From Deltaproteobacteria bacterium (GTDB lineage: Bacteria > Desulfobacterota > Desulfobacteria > C00003060 > C00003106), in the NCBI GenBank assembly GCA_019314005.1, contig JAFDAE010000173.1, positions 1 to 5,182 on the forward strand: a stretch of 5,182 nucleotides of DNA, given 5' to 3'. A model generated the notes under the pieces. It worked only from the letters and a program-made list of their open reading frames with translations. It was not told where the DNA came from and ran no database searches. The translations under genes and the position numbers were made by a program. The first letter of the stretch is position 1, and each line of letters begins with the position of its first letter. Positions 1 to 5,182 of this stretch are shown one piece after another.

Positions 1-1
1 A

Positions 2-526
2 CTCGCTCAGCACCGGCTTGTCGATATCGTTGTAGATGAAGAGAAGTGCAGTGGATGCGGGACATGTACCGAGGTCTGCTGGTTTGGCGTCCCCAAGGTG
101 GTGGATGACTGTTCGGTCATCGATGGGCCGGAGTGCATGCGCTGTCTAACCTGTCTTTCTAATTGCCCGGAAAACGCCATCTCACTCCTGCACAGGGAAC
201 GACTTGGGGACGGCCTGGCATCAGCGGCCATGGGCGTACTGTCCACCTTTAACCACGGCAAGGTGTCATTTATCACCTTTGCCAAGGATATTGTAGAACT
301 CTGTGATTGCCTGCCGCTCGTGAGTCCTGTAGTTACTCCTGATTTAGGAATATTTGCCGGTTTTTCTCCCCTCAGTGTAGACGCATCGATTCTGAACCAG
401 GTCGATTACAACCATTTGAACACGATTCACGAAACAGATTGTTTTAGACAAATCCACACGATCAAGGAACTCGGGTGTCCGGGCACGGACACGCCGGACG
501 TTATAGAAGTTGGACAAGAGAAGTAA
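2..526 (+). CDS. DUF362-family iron-sulfur protein, C-terminal part (5' truncated by window edge)
   Basis: The frame is open from the left edge to the TAA at 524-526 and gives 174 residues; the true start lies outside the window. Two ferredoxin-type [4Fe-4S] motifs are visible. The first is C16-x2-C19-x2-C22-x3-C26, where the usual proline after the last cysteine is a tryptophan. The second is C45-x2-C48-x2-C51-x3-C55-P. After them comes a segment with the layout of the C-terminal half of DUF362/COG2768 'uncharacterised Fe-S centre' proteins: a helix ending in NHGKVSFITFAKDI, then ELCDC, then TPDLGIFAGFSPLSVD. The family usually reads closer to DPVAID at that last site, so this copy is divergent. 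Full-length members are usually around 350-380 residues, so roughly half is missing here. A redox or electron-transfer role is inferred from the clusters only, and no substrate is known. A GTG at 98 could be taken as a start, but it would cut off the first cluster and is unlikely. Confidence 0.82.
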   Translation, partial: LAQHRLVDIVVDEEKCSGCGTCTEVCWFGVPKVVDDCSVIDGPECMRCLTCLSNCPENAISLLHRERLGDGLASAAMGVLSTFNHGKVSFITFAKDIVELCDCLPLVSPVVTPDLGIFAGFSPLSVDASILNQVDYNHLNTIHETDCFRQIHTIKELGCPGTDTPDVIEVGQEK

Positions 527-582
527 TGGGAACTCTTGTGCAAAACAAGAATTTGTGTAATATGTGATGAACGAGTTCATCA

Positions 583-656
583 GTTACGGGTTGCGAGTTA
601 GAAAATTTGATGGAAGCTCATAAGGATTTGGAAAGTTGCAACCCGCAACTCGCAAC
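583..656. repeat. Short inverted pair of AACYCGY heptamers (element copy 1)
   Basis: In the 185-bp gap 527-711, positions 583-599 read GTT plus two RCGRGTT heptamers (ACGGGTT, GCGAGTT), and 640-656 read two AACYCGY heptamers (AACCCGC, AACTCGC) plus AAC. As RNA the arms could pair at 15 of 17 positions, counting one G-U, around a 40-nt loop. A further stray ACGAGTT lies at 571-577. Positions 583-599 are an exact reverse complement of 2559-2575 and also of 2573-2589 in the long array. The array begins 57 nt after the DUF362 stop. There is no T-tract after the stem, so it is not a classical intrinsic terminator. The rest of the gap holds no convincing ORF or promoter; a 6-bp stem at 534-550 is noted under rejected items. 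Confidence 0.8.
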
Positions 657-711
657 ATTAGTTATCTGCGTCTCTCTGTGAAAATCTGGATCGCGATTAA
701 AAGGGCCGAAA

Positions 712-2364
712 ATGAACGGATTTTTTTTGAAAACGTGTGTATCCTCCTCTGGAACCTTTGTTTACGGTATTCACAAACCCGCTTACAAAGTTATCAATCT
801 AAGAGAAAAAGATTACATTACGATCCTGGGGCATGTTGGTGGAGAGACAGCGGTAGACAACAAGGTTAACTTCCCTGATGATGATGTAAATGTCGATAAC
901 GCGGACTGGGTCTTCGAGGTATCCAATCCTTTCCCCTTCATGGGCGCTACCTTTATATTGAAGTCAAGCGCTGACCAGCATGTAGAAGACGTCAACCCTT
1001 TCCGTTTTAATCATGAACGCGAGTGTACATTGTTACGATTAGATGATTTCCTTGAGCAAATCGATGAGAAGGACCCGTTCCTTATCTCGTTGGGGAGAAC
1101 ATCTATGGATCCGGACCTTCTCATTGAACTGGCCAATATGTCATGTGAGTTTGAATTTGAGCCTGACACAGGAGATCCTGTCGGCATTCAATACAAAAAG
1201 ACCGAGGAAGGAAGACTTAGTCAAGCCATTACAAACCGGCATCTGTTTGAAATTGTGTCGAACAATCCGTTTCTCCCCGATCCGTATAAACAGGCCATGG
1301 TCCTTATCCCTGGCATCCAAGGCGCCAACAAAATCGTGGGTGAATATAAAGAGTCGCCTAACACTCATATATGGGAATACCTGAGAGATAACAGCTACAT
1401 CCCCTGGGGACACTACGCATCCAATATGGCCCATGACGCCATCCGGTATAAAATCGACGCCCTTCAGAATGAGGATATGATAGGGCTTCGTCATTTATAC
1501 TATCAGAGAGTGTATACCCAGCTTGCTCCCGGGGTAGGAATTTCCGTGCCCGCGCGAAGGCGCACTCTTACAGAGGAGGAGTTAGAATCGTTGAGGATAA
1601 GTCTCCGTGAGGCCATCAAACAGCACGGGGAAAGCGACAAAATCCACTTACCTTTTAATGCGTGTCTCTGGGGATGGAATTTCGGATTCGATCTTTCTCC
1701 CTCAGGGTACCGGCTTAATGCCTCACATCAGCAGATACACCAACAGTTCGCCCTGATACCTCAGTCCGTTCCAGGCTTCAGCAACGGGGAAAACAAGGAG
1801 AGTCACTCCCATCTTCCTACATATATTCAAGGAGACGACGTAGCTCTTTTTTGTGGGCAGTTTAGAAATGAGACCGGAAAGGATTTCTTTGAAGCATACC
1901 TTACCGCCATACAGAATAACCAGAGAATGGATGGAAGAAAAGATAGGGAAAGGAGCCTGGTTTTCTATCAGGACGAAAACGTCATGGCCTTTGTCCCCAA
2001 GGCACAGCGCTCTCAGGGAGAAGTTCAGGTTATGACCAAAACAAAGTGTGGGAATATTCTTGAGGCAGACTCGAAGGTCCGGCGTTCTCTGGATCTGGCC
2101 ATACTTACCACTGTACGGGTACTGGAGAGGTTGGGCGTAGAAATGATGATCGCCTACGAAATATCAAAGAGATTTGACAACCCCGACACAGACCAGCGGC
2201 TCATGTACATCTTCCTCCCCAAGCATCCCCAATCTCCGGGGACCCTAAGTGAGTGGCAATCTCGCTGGATTACCGGGCATTATCCGGAAGATTTTGCGTA
2301 TGTGTGTAGGGGGCAGGTAGAGCAAATCATCAATAACAGGTCCAATGAAAGCGCAGATTCATAG
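712..2364 (+). CDS. Conserved-looking hypothetical protein, 550 aa, with GalT/HIT-superfamily-like motifs
   Basis: A long uninterrupted frame starts at ATG 712 and ends at TAG 2362-2364. A modest AGGG ribosome site at 702-705 sits 6 nt before the ATG, which is why I keep this start. I do not recognise a named family. Residues 72-90 (NPFPF at 72-76, then a hydrophobic strand, then H90) resemble the N-terminal strand of GalT-like nucleotidyltransferases and phosphorylases. Residues 338-346 (SHQQIHQQF), followed by ALIP, resemble the H-x-H-x-Q catalytic strand of GalT and Ap4A phosphorylase, with H343 at the nucleophile position, Q345 at the glutamine position and Q341 in place of the first histidine. 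Other striking blocks are PWGHYASNMAHD near residues 230-243 and an RRR-TLTEEEL start of a helix near 283-293. I see no signal peptide or membrane segment, so it is probably cytosolic. Nucleotide transfer or phosphorolysis is a hypothesis only. It is transcribed alone and flanked by heptamer repeats on both sides. Confidence 0.72.
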   Translation: MNGFFLKTCVSSSGTFVYGIHKPAYKVINLREKDYITILGHVGGETAVDNKVNFPDDDVNVDNADWVFEVSNPFPFMGATFILKSSADQHVEDVNPFRFNHERECTLLRLDDFLEQIDEKDPFLISLGRTSMDPDLLIELANMSCEFEFEPDTGDPVGIQYKKTEEGRLSQAITNRHLFEIVSNNPFLPDPYKQAMVLIPGIQGANKIVGEYKESPNTHIWEYLRDNSYIPWGHYASNMAHDAIRYKIDALQNEDMIGLRHLYYQRVYTQLAPGVGISVPARRRTLTEEELESLRISLREAIKQHGESDKIHLPFNACLWGWNFGFDLSPSGYRLNASHQQIHQQFALIPQSVPGFSNGENKESHSHLPTYIQGDDVALFCGQFRNETGKDFFEAYLTAIQNNQRMDGRKDRERSLVFYQDENVMAFVPKAQRSQGEVQVMTKTKCGNILEADSKVRRSLDLAILTTVRVLERLGVEMMIAYEISKRFDNPDTDQRLMYIFLPKHPQSPGTLSEWQSRWITGHYPEDFAYVCRGQVEQIINNRSNESADS

Positions 2365-2373
2365 CCAGCAAAC

Positions 2374-2400
2374 ACGGTTGCGAGTTACGGGTTACGAGTT
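2374..2400. repeat. RCGRGTT heptamers, left arm of element copy 2
   Basis: Ten nt after the TAG of the 550-residue gene there is a degenerate 6-mer (ACGGTT) followed by three exact-register heptamers, GCGAGTT, ACGGGTT and ACGAGTT, at 2380-2400. The last runs directly into a T-tract (2399-2405). Positions 2380-2400 match the reverse complement of units 7-9 of the long array (2559-2579) at 20 of 21 positions, so the two arms could pair across a gap of about 158 nt. A role in transcript 3'-end formation or stability is possible but is inference. Confidence 0.8.
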
Positions 2401-2516
2401 TTTTTGTTTTGCGCTCCCAGGAAGTTTTTATGGGGTTTCTCAAATTTTGACTGATGGATCATAAGATAACTTGTAAGTTTCCAGATCCTTATAACTCTTC
2501 ATTACCTTTCCCTTTC
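2401..2516. other. Spacer of element copy 2 with imperfect hairpin and similarity to spacer of copy 1
   Basis: This 116-bp AT-rich stretch between the two heptamer arms has no supportable ORF. Around 2456-2492 it contains an imperfect inverted repeat: GGATC at 2456-2460 against GATCC at 2484-2488, and AACTT at 2468-2472 against AAGTT at 2475-2479. Positions 2473-2492, read on the minus strand, match 620-639 of the first spacer at 17 of 20 positions. On the plus strand TGATGGA-TCATAAG (2452-2465) matches 608-624 except for a 3-nt AGC insertion in the latter. Shared spacer and shared arms suggest two diverged copies of one dispersed non-coding element. Confidence 0.55.
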
Positions 2517-2603
2517 AACTCGTAACTCGCAACCCGCAACTCGTAACCCGCAACTCGTAACTCGCAACCCGTAACTCGCAACCCGTAACTCGTAACCCGC
2601 AAC
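2517..2603. repeat. Tandem array of 12 AACYCGY heptamers
   Basis: Twelve consecutive 7-bp units occupy 2517-2600 in strict register, followed by a partial AAC. Positions 1-3 (AAC) and 5-6 (CG) are invariant. Only positions 4 and 7 vary, and only between C and T. By position 4/position 7 the order of units is TT, TC, CC, TT, CC, TT, TC, CT, TC, CT, TT, CC, so all four variants occur. The array lies 8 nt from the TGA of the minus-strand PEBP gene, so it would form that gene's 3' untranslated region as RCGRGTT units. Read rightward most frames meet TAA quickly; read leftward the repeat contains no stop codon in any frame. It has no spacers of CRISPR type. Confidence 0.95.
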
Positions 2604-2611
2604 AAGGGTTA

Positions 2612-3070
2612 TCATCTCCCATACCGCCCCATTAATTCCGCTTCTGCAAGGGCATGCCCATCCATCGCTTTTAGTAGACTTTTCTTTGTCATGCCAGGTG
2701 ACAAATCAAGTTCCACATCCAAGGCATAGAGTTTAAAAAAATATCTGTGAGCAGGACCCCTTGGAGGACATGGACCACCATAGCCGATCCTCCCAAAATC
2801 GTTTTTCCCCTGTTTCCCGTTTGCCGGCACCTTATCTTTTTCAATACCTTCGGAAAGTTCTCTGGTATCCGGAGAAAATCCGTAAATAACCCAGTGCACC
2901 CATATGCCTACTGGTGCGTCCGGGTCGTCACAGATCAATGCCAGGCTTTTTGTCCCTGCCGGTGGGTCGGTCCATTTTAAAGGAACGGAGAAATCCGGAC
3001 CGTCACAGGTATATTTTTGTGGGATAGTTTCTCCATTGCCAAATGCGGTACTGGTCAATTCAAAAGCCAT
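2612..3070 (-). CDS. PEBP / YbhB-YbcL family (Raf kinase inhibitor-like) protein
   Basis: This 152-residue protein is the usual length for cytosolic bacterial members of the phosphatidylethanolamine-binding protein family. Family hallmarks appear in order: IPQKYTCDG at 16-24, the W33 region with the PPAGTKSLAL strand, DDPDAP at 48-53, HWVIYG at 59-64, ND at 90-91, GYGGPCPPRG at 96-105 and HRYFFKLYALD starting at 108. DPDAP and the GGPCPP-HRY block form the anion-binding pocket in this fold. There is no signal peptide, unlike some periplasmic homologues. The start is supported by a very good ribosome site 5 nt upstream. It is the last gene of the five-gene minus-strand run, 12 nt after murI. 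The bacterial role of this family is poorly defined, so the context gives no firm function. Confidence 0.96.
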   Translation of the reverse strand: MAFELTSTAFGNGETIPQKYTCDGPDFSVPLKWTDPPAGTKSLALICDDPDAPVGIWVHWVIYGFSPDTRELSEGIEKDKVPANGKQGKNDFGRIGYGGPCPPRGPAHRYFFKLYALDVELDLSPGMTKKSLLKAMDGHALAEAELMGRYGR

Positions 3071-3075
3071 GGTTA

Positions 3076-3083
3076 CACCTCCC
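3076..3083 (-). promoter_or_regulatory. Strong ribosome binding site of the PEBP gene
   Basis: The minus strand reads GGGAGGTG, 5 nt before the ATG at 3070. It touches the TAG stop of murI (3085-3083), so stop and Shine-Dalgarno share a base. This supports both the chosen PEBP start and translational coupling with murI. Confidence 0.85.
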
Positions 3084-3868
3084 TACAACCGTATATGCTC
3101 CAGTTTTACGGGCACACTTAATATATCTTGGGCAATCTGTTTGAATTGTTCGGTTATATCAGAAACACAAAGCCTGTGGTTCGAGTGCCGGCCTAAATTC
3201 TCTTTGCTTTCCGGGTGGTCATCCAGGAACTGCTTGATAGCTGCTGCTATGGTCTGGGAAGAGTCGATGATGCGCACTCGTTTTCCGATCTTTACCTTGA
3301 TAATATCTTTGAGAATCGGGTAATGAGTGCATCCGAGGATCAGTGTGTCGATCTGTTTAAGTTTCAATGGGTAAAGATACTTTTTTACAATCTGTTTTGT
3401 CTCCGGCTTCTTCAGCCATCCCTCCTCCACCAATGGCACCAATAGCGAACATTCCCTTGAATAGATCTTAACCTCAGGCCTTTCAGCCTTGATCAGCTTC
3501 TCGTATACGCCGCTGTTAATGGTCGCCCTGGTTCCGATGATCCCCACACTGTGGATACTCGGATTTTGGATAACCAGGCGGGCAGCAGGAGAGACCACTT
3601 CAAAGATGGGGACTCCAAACTTTTGTCGCAGTGCTTCAGTTGCAACGCTGGATGCAGTATTGCATGCCACCACGATGATTTGCGCCCCATTGTCAAGGAG
3701 CCATTCGGCAATTTGCACAGCATACTGTATGACCGTCTCGGGGCTTTTGGGACCATAAGGGGTTCTGGCCGTATCTCCGAAATAGATCAAGTCGTATCCA
3801 GTAAGTCTCGCCATCACCTCTCGCACAACAGTGAGACCACCGAGGCCTGAATCAAAGATTCCGATCAT
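3083..3868 (-). CDS. murI: Glutamate racemase
   Basis: MurI interconverts L- and D-glutamate in the cytosol and supplies D-glutamate for the peptidoglycan stem peptide. The 261-residue length is normal. Visible hallmarks are GIFDSGLGGLTV at 3-14 (catalytic-site D6 and S7), YFGDTARTPYG at 29-39, ACNTAS at 68-73 with catalytic cysteine C69, and LGCTHYP at 178-184 with the second catalytic cysteine C180 and H182. Both cysteines needed for the two-base racemisation are therefore present. The ATG overlaps the stop of the upstream Cys-cluster gene (ATGA, 4 nt), and an AGGA at 3881-3878 lies 9 nt before it, so translational coupling is likely. The sequence shows no allosteric N-terminal extension such as the one in the E. 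coli enzyme. Confidence 0.97.
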   Translation of the reverse strand: MIGIFDSGLGGLTVVREVMARLTGYDLIYFGDTARTPYGPKSPETVIQYAVQIAEWLLDNGAQIIVVACNTASSVATEALRQKFGVPIFEVVSPAARLVIQNPSIHSVGIIGTRATINSGVYEKLIKAERPEVKIYSRECSLLVPLVEEGWLKKPETKQIVKKYLYPLKLKQIDTLILGCTHYPILKDIIKVKIGKRVRIIDSSQTIAAAIKQFLDDHPESKENLGRHSNHRLCVSDITEQFKQIAQDILSVPVKLEHIRL

Positions 3869-4260
3869 GCAGCATGTTCCTGGGAATGATATTCTCTTAC
3901 AGCAGCCACAAATTCCTCATACGTAACATCTTTTGAAACGCCCGGGCAGGCGTTCTGTATAACCGTCAAATTATTTTTATCCGCCAAAACAGACTTTAAG
4001 TAGGGCCATGTCCTGCAAAGAGTCGGTTTAACGGGATGGATCGTGCATAGCTCGTTCCACATGATGCAACAGCCGTCTTCTCCGGTTCGAAGCATAGTCC
4101 GCCCTCCGGATGTCTCACAATATAACGCCAAAAACTCATCCTGTGTAATATTAAGAAATTCCGCTATAGCCTTAACTTGCTGATCAATAACAAAGATACC
4201 GCCATACCCTTTACAGCAGACCCCGCATTGTTGACATTCAAAAACCTTTGATAAACCCAT
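3865..4260 (-). CDS. YkgJ-type cysteine-cluster protein (CxxCxxCC family)
   Basis: This 131-residue protein begins with FEC-x2-C-x2-CC (C9, C12, C15, C16). It continues with GYGGIFV, a helix ending in EFLALYC (C48), DGCCIMW (C64, C65), the diagnostic ELCTIHPVKPTLCRTWP block (C72, H75, C82, W85) and ACPG (C105). This is the layout of the UPF0153/YkgJ family, thought to bind zinc or an Fe-S cluster; its biochemical role is not established. The frame is open upstream to an ATG at 4332, but that start would overlap recR by 67 nt, and the extra residues look unlike the family. I chose ATG 4260, 5 nt after the recR stop. A TTG at 4269 is an alternative, because the best Shine-Dalgarno is spaced 6 nt from it. 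The TGA overlaps the murI start. Confidence 0.9.
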   Translation of the reverse strand: MGLSKVFECQQCGVCCKGYGGIFVIDQQVKAIAEFLNITQDEFLALYCETSGGRTMLRTGEDGCCIMWNELCTIHPVKPTLCRTWPYLKSVLADKNNLTVIQNACPGVSKDVTYEEFVAAVREYHSQEHAA

Positions 4261-4265
4261 GAGCC

Positions 4266-4865
4266 TCAATACCCTCTCCTTCCCTCCATTGCCCGTTTCA
4301 GGGTAACCTGATCCGTATATTTGATGTCGCACCCCATGGGAACACCGGATGCGATCCGCGTTACGCTTACAGGAAAGGACGCAAGGAGTTTGGCCAAATA
4401 CGATGCCGTGGCCTCTCCTTCCACATCGGTATTGTTCGCAAGAATCACCTCTTTAACACCTTCTTTCCGTATCCGATCAACAAGCTCTTTGATCTTTAAA
4501 TCATCCGGCCCGATTCCGTTTAGCGGGGACAACGCACCGTGCAAGACATGGTAACGCCCTTTGAACGCCCCTGATTTCTCAAGAGCCATGAGGTCATCAG
4601 TCTCTTCCACAACGCAAAGCACCCCATTCTCCCGTCCGGTATCCGTGCATATTTTACATGAATCAGTATCTGCAAGGCCAAAGCATACGGAACAGAGCTT
4701 AATCTTCTCTTTTACATCGAGTATGCTTTGAGCAAGGGATGCTGCTTCTTGGCGGGAAATGTTCAGGATATGCAGAGCTAAACGGGTTGCCGTCTTTTCG
4801 CCTATCCCTGGAAGCCTGGCAAACTGTTTGATCAGGCGTAGCAAAGTGGGGGGATAAGAACTCAT
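4266..4865 (-). CDS. recR: Recombination mediator protein RecR
   Basis: RecR acts with RecO (and RecF) to load RecA onto SSB-coated single-stranded DNA at gaps during recombinational repair. At 199 residues it has the standard length. The parts appear in order. A helix-hairpin-helix holds LPGIGEKTATRLA at 18-30. A zinc finger is C58-x2-C61-x8-C70-x2-C73. A Toprim domain starts near 81 with VVEETDD and includes YHVLHGALSPLNGIGPDDL at 105-123 and NNTDVEGEATA at 144-154. The C-terminal GVPMGCDIKYTDQVTL block is also present. Small departures from consensus are NNTD where ATNP-type sequence is usual and GC rather than GG in the PxGxD block; neither suggests loss of function. It starts 10 nt after ybaB with only a weak ribosome site, so coupling to ybaB is likely. 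Confidence 0.98.
   Translation of the reverse strand: MSSYPPTLLRLIKQFARLPGIGEKTATRLALHILNISRQEAASLAQSILDVKEKIKLCSVCFGLADTDSCKICTDTGRENGVLCVVEETDDLMALEKSGAFKGRYHVLHGALSPLNGIGPDDLKIKELVDRIRKEGVKEVILANNTDVEGEATASYLAKLLASFPVSVTRIASGVPMGCDIKYTDQVTLKRAMEGRRGY
4276..4280 (-). promoter_or_regulatory. AGGAG ribosome site inside recR for the Cys-cluster gene
   Basis: The minus strand reads AGGAG here, within the last codons of recR. It is 6 nt before the TTG at 4269 but 15 nt before the ATG at 4260. A weaker GAGG (4267-4264) lies only 3 nt before that ATG. The spacing leaves the start of the Cys-cluster protein undecided between TTG and ATG, a difference of three residues. Confidence 0.45.
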
Positions 4866-4875
4866 AAGATATTGC

Positions 4876-5178
4876 CTACATTAATCCCGGGATGTTCATC
4901 CCCCCGGTAATTTTGCCAATTGCTTCGGAAACCATTTGCTGAGCTCTTTTGAGCGCGTCGTTTGCCGCGGCCGTTACCAGATCCTCAAGCATTTCAACGT
5001 CGTCGGGGGTCACCACCTCGGGATCAATCTTTACTGAAACGATCTCTTGTTTGCCGTTTGCCGTTACGGTCACCATGCCACCGCCGGCTGACCCTTCCGC
5101 TGTCTTTTCCCCCATCTCTTCCTGGATCTTAAAAATCTTGGATTGAAGTTGTTGCGCCTGTTTCATCATCTGGCCCAT
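4876..5178 (-). CDS. ybaB: YbaB/EbfC family nucleoid-associated protein (start may lie beyond the window)
   Basis: This small DNA-binding protein forms a tweezer-like dimer and associates with the nucleoid; the gene commonly precedes recR and follows dnaX. The visible 100 residues show the family plan: MGQMMKQAQQLQ and a following helix, a glycine-rich turn (AEGSAGGGMV), the VTANGKQEIVSVKIDPEVV strands, then EMLEDLVTAAANDAL and a long C-terminal helix ending in GGMNIPGLM. The first ATG in the window is at 5178, but the codon before it (5181-5179, Asn) is in frame, and many relatives begin a few residues earlier with a short Met/Gly/Asn-rich leader. The true start may therefore be just outside the window, and no ribosome site can be seen. 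The stop is TAG at 4878-4876. Confidence 0.95.
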   Translation of the reverse strand: MGQMMKQAQQLQSKIFKIQEEMGEKTAEGSAGGGMVTVTANGKQEIVSVKIDPEVVTPDDVEMLEDLVTAAANDALKRAQQMVSEAIGKITGGMNIPGLM

Positions 5179-5182
5179 ATTA

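Noticed and set aside
7..285. Minus-strand frame opposite the DUF362 gene
   Set aside because: The plus strand here encodes two clear ferredoxin motifs; the antisense product is low-complexity, Ser/Thr-rich and has no family features.
534..550. Intrinsic terminator after the DUF362 gene
   Set aside because: A 6-bp stem (TCTTGT / ACAAGA, 5-nt loop) is present but is AT-rich and followed only by ATTTGTG, with no real T-tract.
636..664. Sigma70 promoter for the 550-residue gene (TTGCAA at 636-641 with TAGTTA at 659-664)
   Set aside because: The spacing is right but the -10 match is poor and the -35 lies in the repeat edge; it is not better than background.
636..869. Plus-strand frame of 77 residues overlapping the start of the 550-residue gene
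   Set aside because: It starts at a TTG within the repeat region, runs out of frame into the longer gene, and resembles no protein family; it is a shadow frame.
2374..2410. Classical rho-independent terminator after the 550-residue gene
   Set aside because: The T-run at 2399-2405 is present, but no GC-rich stem immediately precedes it; pairing would need the distant array about 158 nt away.
2517..2603. CRISPR-like repeat array
   Set aside because: The units are 7 bp, directly adjacent and without unique spacers, and no cas gene is present; this is a tandem microsatellite-type array.
4261..4332. N-terminal extension of the Cys-cluster protein to an ATG at 4332
   Set aside because: It would overlap the RecR C-terminus by 67 nt and add 24 residues not seen in the family, while a start at 4260 or 4269 fits the recR stop and the ribosome sites.

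Overview
The window looks like chromosomal DNA from a Gram-negative anaerobe. A Desulfobacterota (former Deltaproteobacteria) genome or metagenome bin is my best guess. It rests on the DUF362-type Fe-S protein, the YkgJ-type cysteine-cluster protein beside recR, and intergenic regions full of AACYCGY heptamers. This is inference; nothing in the window fixes the taxon. No tRNA, rRNA, CRISPR array, transposase or phage gene is visible.

Left part, plus strand. Positions 2-526 hold the C-terminal part of a DUF362-family iron-sulfur protein whose start lies before the window. A 185-bp intergenic stretch (527-711) follows and carries a short inverted pair of heptamer arrays. Positions 712-2364 encode a 550-residue protein that I cannot assign to a named family. 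It has two stretches resembling the GalT/HIT-like nucleotidyltransferase and phosphorylase superfamily: an NPFPF segment near residue 72, and an SHQQIHQQF segment around residues 338-346 that could be a variant H-x-H-x-Q active site.

Middle, 2365-2611. This 247-bp region lies between convergent genes. It contains three heptamers in one orientation, a spacer with an imperfect hairpin, and then 12 perfect-period heptamers in the opposite orientation. The same plan (RCGRGTT units, spacer, AACYCGY units) appears in shorter form at 583-656, with recognisably related spacer sequence, so the two regions look like two copies of one dispersed repeat element flanking the 550-residue gene.

Right part, minus strand, read from right to left. 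A compact run of five genes is probably one operon: ybaB/ebfC (nucleoid-associated), recR (recombinational repair), a YkgJ-type Cys-cluster protein, murI (glutamate racemase) and a PEBP/YbhB-type protein. Gaps are 10 nt, 5 nt, a 4-nt ATGA overlap and 12 nt. YbaB and RecR commonly sit together downstream of dnaX, which may lie beyond the right edge. The first pair concerns DNA maintenance and murI supplies D-glutamate for peptidoglycan; the other two have no established role linking them to these pathways.

The most promising things for follow-up are the uncharacterised 550-residue protein and the heptamer element. In all three genes whose 3' ends face non-coding DNA, RCGRGTT units lie downstream of the stop codon in the sense orientation. 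I did not find clear evidence of a complete new multi-gene system.
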